A stretch of DNA of 64,000 bases, from positions 124,001-188,000 of the forward strand of contig NZ_CAMFHZ010000002.1 of NCBI RefSeq assembly GCF_945952435.1, given 5' to 3'. Both the position numbers and the translations under genes were made by a program. Origin of the DNA: an uncultured Microbacterium sp. Its GTDB lineage: Bacteria > Actinomycetota > Actinomycetes > Actinomycetales > Microbacteriaceae. The notes under the pieces were generated by a model. That model ran no database searches. It was not told where the DNA came from and was given only the letters and a program-made list of their open reading frames with translations. Below, piece after piece: positions 1 to 9,344 of the stretch. The first letter of the stretch is position 1, and the number at the start of each line of letters is the position of its first letter.

Positions 1-1
1 G

Positions 2-148
2 GCCCTGCTCGCGTTCCTGCCGGCGATCCTCATCGTGTGGACGTACAAGGAGCCGCGCGAGCTCGTGATCGCCCTCGCGCTGACCTCGCTCGGAACCCTC
101 GCGTTCTCGGGTGCGCTGCTGTGGGCCTTCCTGACCCCGACCGTGTGA
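2..148 (+). CDS. C-terminal end of an unidentified membrane protein (partial)
   Basis: An open frame runs in from the left edge and stops at TGA 146-148, leaving 48 codons. The visible tail has two hydrophobic stretches separated by a short charged loop (WTYKEPRE), so it looks like the last two membrane helices of an integral membrane protein. The family cannot be named from this fragment. It lies about 70 bp upstream of the cytochrome c assembly operon on the same strand, but nothing shows that they are functionally linked. Confidence 0.5.
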   Translation, partial: ALLAFLPAILIVWTYKEPRELVIALALTSLGTLAFSGALLWAFLTPTV

Positions 149-217
149 GCCGACGCCGCGCGCCGCGTTCGGCGTCCGCCCATCCGACCCATAGAGACCT
201 TCCGTAGGATTCCGAGC

Positions 218-901
218 ATGTCCCCCCGTTCGTCGCGCCCGGCCGCCGAGCTGCGCACCGCCCCCCGCCGCGCAGAACGGACCAGCGCCTCCCGCGCCGC
301 CCGTCTCGTCCGCACGGGCGCCGCCCTGGCGGGCATCGGACTCGTCGCGGCAGGTCTCGCGGCCTGTTCGAGCGACCCGGTGGCGGACCAGTACCGCAAC
401 GGCGACAACAAGGGCTACATCGGCAGCGACGGGCTCCGCGTCGACGAGATCAAGGCCGCCGACCGTTCCAGGCCCGTCTCGTTCGCCGGCACGCTCGAGG
501 ACGGCAAGAGCTTCACGAGCGCGTCGATCGCGGGCGACGTGACCGTCGTGAACTTCTGGTACGCCGCCTGCGGCCCGTGCCGCGTCGAGGCCGAGGACCT
601 GCAGTCCGTCTGGAAGAAGTACGACGGCAAGGGTGTCTCCTTCGTGGGCGTCAACACCTACGACCAGGCGGGCACCGCGCAGTCCTTCAACGAGAAGTAC
701 GGCGTGACCTACCCGAGCATCATCGACGTGAACACCGGCGCGGCGAAGCTCGCGTTCGCCGAGGTCACCTCGATCCAGGCGACTCCGACCACGCTCGTCC
801 TCGACAAGCAGGGCAGGGTCGCGGCGCGCATCGTCGGCCCGATCGACTCCGCCTCGATCCTGTCGACGCTCATCGACGACGCGCTGGCGGAGAAGTCGTG
901 A
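218..901 (+). CDS. TlpA/ResA-family thioredoxin-like lipoprotein
   Basis: A 227-residue exported thiol-disulfide protein. A long basic N-region precedes a hydrophobic stretch ending in the lipobox GLAAC with the lipidated cysteine at about residue 50. The thioredoxin-like domain covers about residues 85-225 and has the redox motif CGPC at 118-121 (context WYAACGPCRVE), typical of ResA/TlpA proteins that keep apocytochrome c haem-binding cysteines reduced outside the membrane. It is first in a same-strand run with ccdA, resB and ccsB, which fixes its role in cytochrome c maturation. CcdA, 22 bp downstream, would supply its electrons. The first 30 residues are unusually long and basic for a signal peptide, so the true start may lie further in. 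Confidence 0.93.
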   Translation: MSPRSSRPAAELRTAPRRAERTSASRAARLVRTGAALAGIGLVAAGLAACSSDPVADQYRNGDNKGYIGSDGLRVDEIKAADRSRPVSFAGTLEDGKSFTSASIAGDVTVVNFWYAACGPCRVEAEDLQSVWKKYDGKGVSFVGVNTYDQAGTAQSFNEKYGVTYPSIIDVNTGAAKLAFAEVTSIQATPTTLVLDKQGRVAARIVGPIDSASILSTLIDDALAEKS

Positions 902-923
902 CACGTCACCGGGCGGGGGCGCG

Positions 924-1685
924 GTGAACATCGACGCCATCGTCGGATCCGGCGCGCTCTGGGTGGCCCTGCCCGTCGCGATGCTCGCGGGTCTGCTGTC
1001 GTTCCTCTCCCCGTGCGTGCTGCCGCTCGTCCCCGGCTACTTGGGCTTCGTGGGCGGCGCGGTCGGCGGATCCGCCCCGGCGGTCGACGGCACGAACCCG
1101 GCGCCGACGCGGCGGCAGATGGTGCTCGGCGTGCTGCTGTTCATCCTCGGCTTCACGCTGGTGTTCGTGCTGTTCGCCGTCGTCGGCGGTGCGGCGGGGG
1201 TGTTCCTGCTGCGCTGGGGCGATCTCATCACGCGCGTCCTCGGCGCGGTGATCGTGCTCATGGGGCTCGTGTTCATCGGCCTCTTCGGCTTCGCCCAGCG
1301 GACCGTGCGGATCGGCGTGTCCGGCCGTGCGGGACTGATCGGGGCGCCCCTGCTCGGCATCGCGCTCGGCTTCGGCTGGAGCCCCTGCATGGGGCCGACC
1401 CTCTCCGCGATCGTGTCGCTCTCGGTCAACGTCGGGGACGTGGGTCGTGCCGCGCTGCTCGGCGTCGCCTATTCGCTCGGGCTGGGGATCCCCTTCCTGC
1501 TCGTCGCCTTCGGATTCGGCTGGGCGACCCGGTCCGTGTCGTTCCTGCGTCGCCACGTGCGCGTCGTCAACATCGTCGGAGGTGCGCTGCTCATCGTGCT
1601 CGGCCTGCTCATGGTGACCGGGGTCTGGAAGGCCCTCATGTCCAGCATCGGGGCGGTGATGGGCAGTGTCCAGCTCCCGCTCTGA
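924..1685 (+). CDS. ccdA: CcdA-family cytochrome c biogenesis thiol-disulfide transporter
   Basis: A 253-residue polytopic membrane protein with about six helices. The two hallmark redox cysteines sit in the paired motifs LSPCVLPLVPGYLGF near the N-terminus and GWSPCMGPT in the middle, as in CcdA/DsbD transmembrane domains. It passes reducing equivalents from cytoplasmic thioredoxin across the membrane to the ResA-like partner encoded just upstream. The start is GTG at 924 after a G-rich stretch, and the end overlaps the likely resB start by 20 bp, so the genes are probably co-translated. The length is normal for the family. Confidence 0.95.
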   Translation: MNIDAIVGSGALWVALPVAMLAGLLSFLSPCVLPLVPGYLGFVGGAVGGSAPAVDGTNPAPTRRQMVLGVLLFILGFTLVFVLFAVVGGAAGVFLLRWGDLITRVLGAVIVLMGLVFIGLFGFAQRTVRIGVSGRAGLIGAPLLGIALGFGWSPCMGPTLSAIVSLSVNVGDVGRAALLGVAYSLGLGIPFLLVAFGFGWATRSVSFLRRHVRVVNIVGGALLIVLGLLMVTGVWKALMSSIGAVMGSVQLPL

Positions 1686-3510
1686 GACGGTGAAGAAGGC
1701 GAAGGCCCGCGGATCGGCCTCGACGGATCCGTTGCGCCCCAGCGACCACGTCGACGGCGCGGGGCCCGAGATCGAGTCGCCCCGGCTGGGTGTCGTCGGC
1801 TGGCTGCGCTGGGGCTGGCGTCAGCTCACCTCGATGCGCACGGCGCTCGTGCTGCTGCTCATCCTCGCGATCGCGGCGATCCCCGGCTCGATCTTCCCGC
1901 AGCGCATGGCCGATCCGAACGGCGTCACGCAGTGGAAGACGGACCATCCGGACCTCTTCCCGATCCTCGACGGGATGCAGCTGTTCGACGTCTATCTTTC
2001 GGCGTGGTTCTCGGCCATCTACCTGCTGCTCTTCCTCTCGCTCGTCGGATGCGTGATCCCGCGGATCAAGCACCACGCGAAGGCGCTGCGCTCTCGTCCG
2101 CCGCGGACGCCGGCGCGGCTGAGCCGGCTCGACGACCACCGGGAGAGCACGCGGATCGTCGCCGGCGGGGATCCGCGCGCCGCGGCGGAGCAGTCCGTCG
2201 CGATCGCGGAGCGGCAGCTGAAGGCGCTGCGGTACCGGGTCGAGCGCTACGACGACGCGCGCGGCTTCTCCGTCTCCGCCGAGCGCGGCTACGCGAGGGA
2301 GACCGGCAACCTGCTGTTCCACCTGGCCCTGCTCGGCGTGCTCGTCGCCGTCGGCCTCGGGGGCAGCTTCGCGTACACGGGGCAGCGGGTGGTCGTCGAG
2401 GGCACGACCTTCGTCAACACCCTGCTCGACTACTCCTCGATGAACCGCGGCCGGTTCGTCTCGGATGACGCGCTCCCGCCCTACAGGATGACGCTGGACC
2501 GTTTCGACGTCACCTATCAGCCGTTCGACCAGACCAAGTCGTCCTCGGGGCAGGCCGGCGACTTCGACGCCCGCGTGACCGTGGCGGAGCCGGGGCAGAA
2601 GGGCCGCGAGGAGTCCGTCCGGGTCAACCATCCGCTGGGCATCGCCGGCGACCGCGTGTACCTGCTGGGCAACGGCTACGCGCCCACCATCACCGTGCGC
2701 AACGCGCAGGGCGCCGTCGTCTTCCACGACTCCGTGCCGTTCCTGCCGCAGAACAACTCCACGATGACGTCCCTCGGCGTGGTGAAGGTGCCGGACGGAC
2801 TGCCGGAGCAGCTCGGCATGGTCGGCTTCTTCTACCCGACCGCGGCGGCGCTGCAGACCGGCGCGTTCACCTCGGCCTACCCGGACCTCATCAATCCCCT
2901 CCTCACGCTCAACGTGTACGCGGGAGACCTGGGCATCGACGGCGGCCAGCCGAAGTCGGTCTACGTGCTCGATCCCACCGACATGACCCAGCTGACCGGA
3001 GGCAAGACCGGGGTGAAGTCCCTGGAGCTGCAGCCGGGCGACACCGCGCAGCTGCCGAACGGCATGGGGTCCGTCACCTTCGACAACGTCGCGCCGAAGG
3101 ATGCGAAGGACTACTCCGCATCCGTGAAGCGCTACGTGTCGCTGCAGATCCATCACGACCCGTCCGAGCAGTGGGTGCTCGGCTTCGCGGCGCTCGCCGT
3201 GGTCGGGCTCGTCCTCGCGCTGTTCGTGCCGCGTCGGCGACTGTGGGTCAAGGCGAGCGTCGTCGACGGGCGCGTGCACCTCGAGTACGCCGGCCTCGCC
3301 CGCGGAGAGGATCCGACCCTCGCGGCGGCCGTGGAGGACCTGCGCGCCGGCCATGCGCGTCTGCTCGACGCCGACACCGGTGCCGACACCGCCACCGTCG
3401 CGGAGCCGGACGCCTCCGCCGCCGACCCCGCGGAGGCGCCGGACGCCGCGAGGGACGTCGCCGACCACCCCTCCGACAAGCCCGATGACAGCGGAATTCC
3501 GCGGAAGTAG
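1666..3510 (+). CDS. resB: ResB-like cytochrome c biogenesis protein
   Basis: A 614-residue ResB/Ccs1 protein, one half of the system II haem-delivery and cytochrome c synthase complex. After a charged leader it has three N-terminal membrane helices (one ends near FLSLVGCVIPRIKHH), a large extracytoplasmic domain of about 300 residues, and a fourth helix near residue 510 (WVLGFAALAVVGLVLALFVP). The C-terminal 60 residues are Ala/Asp/Pro-rich and probably disordered. The start is either GTG 1666, overlapping ccdA by 20 bp, or GTG 1690, 5 bp past the ccdA stop; neither has a strong ribosome site. CcsB, its obligate partner, begins 9 bp after this gene ends. Confidence 0.94.
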   Translation: MSSSRSETVKKAKARGSASTDPLRPSDHVDGAGPEIESPRLGVVGWLRWGWRQLTSMRTALVLLLILAIAAIPGSIFPQRMADPNGVTQWKTDHPDLFPILDGMQLFDVYLSAWFSAIYLLLFLSLVGCVIPRIKHHAKALRSRPPRTPARLSRLDDHRESTRIVAGGDPRAAAEQSVAIAERQLKALRYRVERYDDARGFSVSAERGYARETGNLLFHLALLGVLVAVGLGGSFAYTGQRVVVEGTTFVNTLLDYSSMNRGRFVSDDALPPYRMTLDRFDVTYQPFDQTKSSSGQAGDFDARVTVAEPGQKGREESVRVNHPLGIAGDRVYLLGNGYAPTITVRNAQGAVVFHDSVPFLPQNNSTMTSLGVVKVPDGLPEQLGMVGFFYPTAAALQTGAFTSAYPDLINPLLTLNVYAGDLGIDGGQPKSVYVLDPTDMTQLTGGKTGVKSLELQPGDTAQLPNGMGSVTFDNVAPKDAKDYSASVKRYVSLQIHHDPSEQWVLGFAALAVVGLVLALFVPRRRLWVKASVVDGRVHLEYAGLARGEDPTLAAAVEDLRAGHARLLDADTGADTATVAEPDASAADPAEAPDAARDVADHPSDKPDDSGIPRK

Positions 3511-3519
3511 GCTGAGACC

Positions 3520-4536
3520 ATGAACTTCGACTCCCTGTCGATCCTGATGATCTGGACGGCGATCGCGATCTATGCGCTCGCGTTCATCGCTTACGCGCTC
3601 GATCTCGGCAGGCGCTCCCAGGTCGCCGCGGACACCCGCTTCGCCGAGGTGACCGCACGCGAGCTGGTCGCGGTCGGCGCGGCGACCGAGACCGGGGGAG
3701 CGGCCGCATCTCTTTCCGCCGCCCCGGCCCCTGCACCGTCGTCGGGATCAGGGGGCGCGTCGTCGACGCCCCGCTTCGTGATGGCCCGCATCGGCACCGC
3801 GCTCGCGACGCTCGGCTTCCTCTTCCACCTCGCCGGAGAGGTCCTGCGCGGCATCGCCGCAGGCAGGGTGCCGTGGTCGAACATGTACGAGTTCGCGATG
3901 ACGGGAACGCTGCTCATCGTCGCGGTGTACCTCGTGGTGAACATCCGCTTCGATCTGAAGTTCCTCGGCACGTTCATCCTGGGTCTCGTCGTCGTGCTGC
4001 TCGGAGGTGCGGCGACGGGCTTCTACGTGCAGGTCGTGCCGCTCTCGGACCCGCTCAAGAGCGTCTGGCTCGTGATCCACGTGTTCGTCGCCTCCCTCGG
4101 CACCGCCTTCTTCGCGCTCGCCTTCGCGCTCAGCGTCTTCCAGCTGCTGCAGGCCCGGCGAGAGGCGAGGATCGCGGCGGGTGCGGTCAAGGGCGGTCCC
4201 CGTTTCCTCGCGACGCTGCCCGGTTCCGAGCGGCTCGAGGGGCTCGCGTACCGGTTCGCGACGATCGGCTTCATCTTCTGGACGTTCACCCTCATCGCGG
4301 GAGCGATCTGGGCCAATGACGCGTGGGGACGGTACTGGGGCTTCGACACGAAGGAGACCTGGACGTTCATCATCTGGGTGCTCTACGCCGGGTACATCCA
4401 CGCGCGCGCGACGCGCGGGTGGCGCGGATCCCGGTCGGCCTGGCTGTCCATCGTGGGCTTCGCGGCCGTGCTCTTCAACTTCACCATCGTGAACATGTTC
4501 TTCAAGGGGCTGCACGTCTACTCCGGCCTGAGCTGA
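3520..4536 (+). CDS. ccsB: CcsB/CcsA-type cytochrome c biogenesis protein (haem handling)
   Basis: A 338-residue integral membrane protein of the CcmC/CcsA haem-handling family. It carries the tryptophan-rich signature as WGRYWGFDTKETW (about residues 268-280) on the outer face, flanked by conserved histidines in helices. It binds haem and presents it to apocytochromes with ResB. The usual second Trp of the WxWD element is Phe here (WGFD). A low-complexity Ala/Ser/Pro linker lies near residues 60-85 between the first helix and the core. The start is ATG 3520, 9 bp after resB, and the gene closes the four-gene assembly operon. Confidence 0.95.
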   Translation: MNFDSLSILMIWTAIAIYALAFIAYALDLGRRSQVAADTRFAEVTARELVAVGAATETGGAAASLSAAPAPAPSSGSGGASSTPRFVMARIGTALATLGFLFHLAGEVLRGIAAGRVPWSNMYEFAMTGTLLIVAVYLVVNIRFDLKFLGTFILGLVVVLLGGAATGFYVQVVPLSDPLKSVWLVIHVFVASLGTAFFALAFALSVFQLLQARREARIAAGAVKGGPRFLATLPGSERLEGLAYRFATIGFIFWTFTLIAGAIWANDAWGRYWGFDTKETWTFIIWVLYAGYIHARATRGWRGSRSAWLSIVGFAAVLFNFTIVNMFFKGLHVYSGLS

Positions 4537-4627
4537 GCCGGATCCGTCGTCCGCGCGCCCGCCGACCGATCCCGCGGCGGCGGGCAATACTGGAATCCGG
4601 CATCCGAGCCAGAGGACGGTGGGGGAC

Positions 4628-5749
4628 ATGCGCAGACGTCAGGTGACGATCATCACGGGCGATCCGGGACAGGCCGCGACCGGCACACGGATCCAGCCGT
4701 TCACCTTCGGCCTCGTGGGAGCCCTCGGGGTGCTGGTGGCGTTGCTCATCGGCGCGATCGTCGGTCAGCTGTCCACGGTGCTCGTCTACATCGGGATCGC
4801 GCTGTTCCTCGCTCTCGGGCTCGACCCGATCGTGCGCTGGATCGAGAAGAAGCTGCCGCGGGGCGCCGCGGTGGCGATCGTCGTGGTCGTCGTCGTGCTG
4901 GCGGTCGCGGGGATCCTGTTCGCGATCGTGCCCATCGTCGTCCAGCAGATCACGCATCTCATCGAGATCGCGCCGAAGACGATCGACGACATCCTGCGCA
5001 GCGACTGGTACAAGCAGCTCGCGGACCAGTACGGCGACTCGTTCAACAAGGCCGTGAACGGGATCGCCGACTTCTTCAAGGATCCCGGCAACCTCGGCAA
5101 GATCGGTGGCGGTCTGCTGGCGGTCGGAGCGGGCATCGCCGGCGGCTTCACCGGCTTCACGATCGTGCTGATCCTCACGCTCTACTTCATGGCGTCGCTG
5201 CGCGCGATGAAGCGCACCGCCGCGCGGTTCGTGCCGGCCTACCGGCGCCCCCGGTTCACCGAGCTGCTCGAGGACGTGTCCGGCGCCGTGGGCCGCTACG
5301 TGATCGGGCAGGTCAGCCTCGCGCTCATCAACGGCGTCCTCAGCCTGATCTTCCTGTCGATCATCGGCGCGCCCTTGCCGGCGCTGCTCGCCCTGATCGC
5401 TTTCATCGGCTCGCTCATCCCCCTGGTCGGGACGCTGAGCGGATCGATCATCAACTCGCTGCTGTGCCTGTTCGTGTCGCCCGTGACAGCGTTGATCGCG
5501 TTCGTCTACTACCTCATCTACATGCAGATCGAGGCATACGTGATCAGCCCGCGCATCATGAGCAGGGCCGTCGCCGTGCCGGGCGCGCTCGTCGTGATCG
5601 CTGCGGTGGCGGGAGGGGCGCTGGGCGGTGTGCTCGGCGCGCTCGTCGCGATCCCCATCGCCGCGAGCGCCATCATCATCATCCAGAAGGTCGTCTTCCC
5701 CGCGCAGGACGCGAAGCTCACTCCGCCGCAGGAGGCGAAACAGTCCTGA
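4628..5749 (+). CDS. AI-2E family transporter (PerM/TqsA type permease)
   Basis: A membrane protein of about 373 residues with the layout of the AI-2E exporter/PerM family: two helices at the N-terminus, a hairpin, a soluble segment of about 100 residues (around ITHLIEIAPKTIDDILRSDW), then five or six helices including the conserved GxPLPALLALIAFIGSLIPLVG region. Family members export autoinducer-2 or act as Na+/H+ antiporters; the substrate here cannot be told. I chose ATG 4628 over GTG 4619 because AGAGGA at 4611-4616 is too close to the GTG. It stands alone between ccsB and the next permease. Confidence 0.85.
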   Translation: MRRRQVTIITGDPGQAATGTRIQPFTFGLVGALGVLVALLIGAIVGQLSTVLVYIGIALFLALGLDPIVRWIEKKLPRGAAVAIVVVVVVLAVAGILFAIVPIVVQQITHLIEIAPKTIDDILRSDWYKQLADQYGDSFNKAVNGIADFFKDPGNLGKIGGGLLAVGAGIAGGFTGFTIVLILTLYFMASLRAMKRTAARFVPAYRRPRFTELLEDVSGAVGRYVIGQVSLALINGVLSLIFLSIIGAPLPALLALIAFIGSLIPLVGTLSGSIINSLLCLFVSPVTALIAFVYYLIYMQIEAYVISPRIMSRAVAVPGALVVIAAVAGGALGGVLGALVAIPIAASAIIIIQKVVFPAQDAKLTPPQEAKQS

Positions 5750-5798
5750 CACGGCTCCGCTCCGCGGGACGGAGGCAGGGTCGCCGTAGGATCGGCCG

Positions 5799-6980
5799 GT
5801 GAGCATCGCGCGTGGTCGTCTGCGTCCGGGGGTCGTCCTCGTGTGGGCGCTCCTCGTGGTCGCCGTGGCATTCGTCGCCACGGGACTGCTGCCCGCCACG
5901 GACGCGGACGCCCTGGTGGGACGGACCGCCCCGGTACTCGGGTTCGTCGTGGCGATCACGATCGTGGCGGAGCTCGCGCGCGACGCCGCCGTCTTCGACG
6001 TGATCGCGCAGCAGCTCGGCCGGTGGGGTCGCGGACGGGTGCTCGTGCTCTGGGGCGCCGTGATCGTGCTGGCGGTGCTCAGCACCGTCTTCCTGTCGCT
6101 GGACACCACGGCCGTGATCGTGACGCCCGTCGTGGTGCTGCTCGCGCAGAGCGTGGGCGTGTCTCCGCTGCCGTTCGCCTTCGCGACCGTCTGGCTCGCG
6201 AACACCGCCTCGCTCCTGCTCCCGGTCTCGAACCTGACGAATCTGCTCGCGTCGCCGACCATGGGCGGCAATGCGGTCGCCTTCCTCGCGCTGAGCTGGG
6301 CTCCTGCGCTCGCCGGGATCCTCGTGCCGGTCGTGATCCTCACCCTCGCGCATCGGCGCACGCTCTTCGCGACGTTCCCTACGCCGCCGCGTCACGCGCC
6401 CGCGGACCGCACGCTCTTCCTCGTGTCGTCGATCGTGCTGCTCGTGCTGCTCCCGTTGCTGGCGCTCGTGCCGGAGGTGTGGATTCCCGCGACCGGGGCC
6501 GCCCTCGTGCTGCTCGTGCTCTTCGCCGCACGCCGCAGGGAGGCGCTGCGCCTCTCCCTCGTGCCCTGGCAGGCGCTCGGCCTCGCCGCGGCGTTGTTCG
6601 TGATCGTGGAGACGGCCCATGCACGCGGACTCGCCGAGCTGCTGGGCCCGTTATCGGCGCACGGTCACGGGCTCGGCGAACTGCTGAGGGTCGCAGGCAT
6701 CGGCGCGCTCGCCGCGAACGGCATCAACAACCTGCCGGCCTACCTCGTGCTCGAACCGATCGCGTCGGGCGATCCGGTCGCGCTCATGGCACTGCTCATC
6801 GGTGTGAACCTCGGACCGCTCGTCACGCCGTGGGCCTCGCTCGCGACCCTGCTGTGGCACCACCGCATCACGGCACTCGGGGTGCGGATCCGCTGGGGCG
6901 GCTTCATGCTGTGGGGTCTGCTCGCCGCGGTGCTCACGGTCGCGGCGGCGGCCGTGGCTCTCGCGCTCGTGCACGGCTGA
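5799..6980 (+). CDS. SLC13/ArsB-type ion transporter permease
   Basis: A 393-residue very hydrophobic protein with 10-11 predicted helices, resembling the ion transporter superfamily that includes ArsB, NhaD and the SLC13 dicarboxylate carriers. The conserved segment STVFLSLDTTAVIVTPVVV in the first half and GVNLGPLVTPWASLATLLW in the second half are the paired re-entrant motifs of the fold. Arsenite, sodium or an organic anion are all possible substrates. No arsenic-resistance partner (arsR, arsC) is next to it, so I do not call it arsB. It starts with GTG. Confidence 0.8.
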   Translation: MSIARGRLRPGVVLVWALLVVAVAFVATGLLPATDADALVGRTAPVLGFVVAITIVAELARDAAVFDVIAQQLGRWGRGRVLVLWGAVIVLAVLSTVFLSLDTTAVIVTPVVVLLAQSVGVSPLPFAFATVWLANTASLLLPVSNLTNLLASPTMGGNAVAFLALSWAPALAGILVPVVILTLAHRRTLFATFPTPPRHAPADRTLFLVSSIVLLVLLPLLALVPEVWIPATGAALVLLVLFAARRREALRLSLVPWQALGLAAALFVIVETAHARGLAELLGPLSAHGHGLGELLRVAGIGALAANGINNLPAYLVLEPIASGDPVALMALLIGVNLGPLVTPWASLATLLWHHRITALGVRIRWGGFMLWGLLAAVLTVAAAAVALALVHG

Positions 6981-7063
6981 GCGTCGGGGCCGCGTCGGCC
7001 CGCGTCGTCCGGATCGGGAGGGAGGGGATGGCATGGCCCTGATCGGCGAGTAGGGTCGGCGGC

Positions 7064-7360
7064 ATGTGCCGCAACATCCGCTGTCTCCACAACTTCGAAC
7101 CGCCGACCACGGACGACGAGGTCCGCGAGGCCGCGCTCCAGTTCGTGCGCAAGGTCAGCGGATCCACGCGTCCCTCCCGAGCCAACACACCGGCGTTCGA
7201 GCAGGCGATCGACGAGATCGCCGCGGCCACCCGCCGCATGCTCGACCAGCTTGTCACGAGCGCTCCGCCGAAGAGCCGTGAGGCCGAAGCGATCAAGGGG
7301 CGTGCCCGGCACGAGAAGCGGATGGAGCGCGAGGTGCGGATCCGCACGGCGTCCGCCTGA
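7064..7360 (+). CDS. DUF2277 family protein
   Basis: A 98-residue soluble protein opening with the characteristic MCRNIRCLHNFEPP of the DUF2277 family, which is widespread in actinobacteria and has no assigned function. The two N-terminal cysteines (residues 2 and 7) are a family trait. The C-terminal third is strongly basic (EAIKGRARHEKRMEREVR). Its TGA lies in the loop of a perfect hairpin shared with the convergent YhgE gene. Confidence 0.88.
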   Translation: MCRNIRCLHNFEPPTTDDEVREAALQFVRKVSGSTRPSRANTPAFEQAIDEIAAATRRMLDQLVTSAPPKSREAEAIKGRARHEKRMEREVRIRTASA

Positions 7361-7372
7361 CCGGCGGACGCC
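7348..7372. terminator. Hairpin shared by two convergent gene ends
   Basis: Perfect 10-bp arms GGCGTCCGCC (7348-7357) and GGCGGACGCC (7363-7372) with a 5-nt loop holding the stop of the DUF2277 gene. It sits 4 bp before the end of the convergent YhgE gene at 7377 and is probably a bidirectional terminator, although there is no long T-run. Confidence 0.6.
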
Positions 7373-7376
7373 GCGA

Positions 7377-9344
7377 TCAGGCGGACGCGGGGGCGAGCAC
7401 GGCGCGTGCGGACGTCGTGCGCCGCGCCACGACCGCGAGCGTGGTCGCGGCGATCGAGAGCACGGTCCAGACCACGAGCGCGGCGATCGCGGATCCGACG
7501 CCGTCGCGGCCCAGCAGGGCGGTCGCGGCGGGAGAGGTGGGGAGGATGCCCGCGAGCCCCGCCAGCCATCCGGGGAGCGTCGAGATGATCCCCGCGCCCA
7601 GCGCCGCGACCCCGACGAGGGCCGCGACCCAGCGTCCGAAACCGCCGAGCACCGCGACGAGCGCCTGGTTCACCGCCGCGAACGCCACACCGGTCAGCAC
7701 GGCGACACCCGCGAAGCCCCACCAGCGCGCGGGATCGTACGCGGCGACGATCTGCACGACGAGGGCGACGAGCAGCCCCTGTGCCGCCCCGATCGCAGCC
7801 GCGGGGGCGAGGCCGCGCAGCGCGAGCGACGCCGAGGAGCGCCGGGAGGTGAGCGCGCGTGCGGTGAACGCGCGGATCGCCAGGAACGACGCCAGGCCCC
7901 CGAACCACAGCACGACGGTCGCGAGCAGGGGGATCGCGGTCGGTCCGAACATGCCGCCCGAGGTGTCGGCCGTGACGGGATCGGCCACGACCGAGGCGAG
8001 CGACGACGCCTCGGCGTCGGTGCGCTTCGGCAGGGAGTCGGCCGCCTGGTGCAGCCCCGCCGCGAGATCCTTGGTTCCGCTCGCGAGCGAGGTCAGTCCG
8101 GTGCCGAGCTGCGTCGCGCCGTCGGCCAGCTGGGTCGCTCCGGACTGCAGGCCCGTCGCCCCGGAGGCGAGGCCCTGGGCGCCGGTCTGGCTCTGCGACG
8201 CGCCGGCCGAGAGCTGGTTCATCCCGGCTGAGAGCTGGTTGATCCCATCGGCGGCGGAGCGGAGCTGGCCGGGGAGGGCGGTGAGCCCGGACATGCCTTC
8301 GGACACTCCCGCAGCGCCTTGCGCGGCACCCGCGGCGACGGGATCAAGCTGTGCGGCCCTGGCGGACAGCGCGGCGAGCTGATCGCAGACCGGCTTGGCC
8401 GTGACGGGATCGCAGTCGGCCAACGCTTGATCGATCCCCTTCCGCAGACCACTCACCCCTGCGCTCGTCCCGTTCGCGGCGGTGCTCGTGTCGGACGCGG
8501 CCTTCGCCAGATCCGTGATCCCCTTGCCGGGAGCTTCCAGGGCATCCGCGCCCCGGGAGAGTCCTGCGCCGATCCGGTTCGCTCCGGTCTGCGCGGAGGT
8601 GATGCCGTCCGAGAGCGATCCGAGGCCGGTGGCGAGCTGCGAGGCGCCGTCGGAGAGCTGTCCCGCTCCGTCGGCGAGCTTCGTCGCGCCCTCCGGGATC
8701 GCCGCCGCGCCGTTCGCGGCGGACTGGGCGCCGCCCGCGAGCGTGTCGGCGCCGTCGGCCGCCTCGCCGATCTTGTCGCCGAGCGTGCCGAACCCGACGA
8801 GGACGTTCTGCAGCGTGCTCTTCGAGATCGTCGAGCCCATCGTGGCCGCGGCGGTGTCGGCGATCTGGTTCGCGATGAGCCCGTCCGCGGCGCGCGCCTG
8901 CGGGGCCGTGGTGACCGAGATCGTCGCCTTCTCCGCGGACTTCGCCGGATCCTGGATCGCGGCACCGCCCGAGACGGCCGCGGACGAGAAATCCTTCGGG
9001 ATCCGCACGACCGCCTGGTAAGTGCCGTCCTTGAGGCCCTGGGTCGCGTCCTTCTCGTTCGAGACGACCCAGGTGAGGTTCTCGTCCTTCTTGCCCGTGC
9101 CGTCGACGAGACCCGCCGACAGCTGGCGGCCGAGCGGTGCGAGCTGGCCGTTGACGGTCGCAGGCTCGTCGTCGTTCACGATCGCCGCGGTCATCGCGTC
9201 CAGCCGCTGGGTGGGATCCTGCAGCGCCGCCACGAGGACGCCGCCGATCGCGGCGGGCAGTAGCAGCACGCCGATCAGCGTGAGCGCCGTGACGGGCTTG
9301 TGCGAGCGTGCGCGCTCGATCAGCGCGGACAGACGGGAGGTCAT
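7377..9344 (-). CDS. YhgE/Pip family membrane protein
   Basis: A 655-residue protein of the YhgE/Pip (phage infection protein) family. One N-terminal helix (about residues 17-40) is followed by a large external region of about 350 residues, rich in heptad-like Gly/Ala/Ser repeats (for example LADGAGQLSDGASQLATGL), and five or six C-terminal helices like an ABC-2 permease. The family is linked to type VII-like export and MMPL partners. The start ATG 9344 overlaps the MMPL stop (ATGA), so the two are translated together. The only cysteines visible are a pair in the external region (ADCDPVTAKPVCD). Confidence 0.9.
   Translation of the reverse strand: MTSRLSALIERARSHKPVTALTLIGVLLLPAAIGGVLVAALQDPTQRLDAMTAAIVNDDEPATVNGQLAPLGRQLSAGLVDGTGKKDENLTWVVSNEKDATQGLKDGTYQAVVRIPKDFSSAAVSGGAAIQDPAKSAEKATISVTTAPQARAADGLIANQIADTAAATMGSTISKSTLQNVLVGFGTLGDKIGEAADGADTLAGGAQSAANGAAAIPEGATKLADGAGQLSDGASQLATGLGSLSDGITSAQTGANRIGAGLSRGADALEAPGKGITDLAKAASDTSTAANGTSAGVSGLRKGIDQALADCDPVTAKPVCDQLAALSARAAQLDPVAAGAAQGAAGVSEGMSGLTALPGQLRSAADGINQLSAGMNQLSAGASQSQTGAQGLASGATGLQSGATQLADGATQLGTGLTSLASGTKDLAAGLHQAADSLPKRTDAEASSLASVVADPVTADTSGGMFGPTAIPLLATVVLWFGGLASFLAIRAFTARALTSRRSSASLALRGLAPAAAIGAAQGLLVALVVQIVAAYDPARWWGFAGVAVLTGVAFAAVNQALVAVLGGFGRWVAALVGVAALGAGIISTLPGWLAGLAGILPTSPAATALLGRDGVGSAIAALVVWTVLSIAATTLAVVARRTTSARAVLAPASA

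Noticed and set aside
1636..3468. Long minus-strand frame across resB
   Set aside because: The product is Arg/Gly/Val-rich noise; resB on the + strand has clear helices and neighbours.
5799..6980. Arsenite pump arsB
   Set aside because: The fold is right, but there is no arsR or arsC nearby and no arsenite-specific feature that I could see, so only the superfamily is stated.
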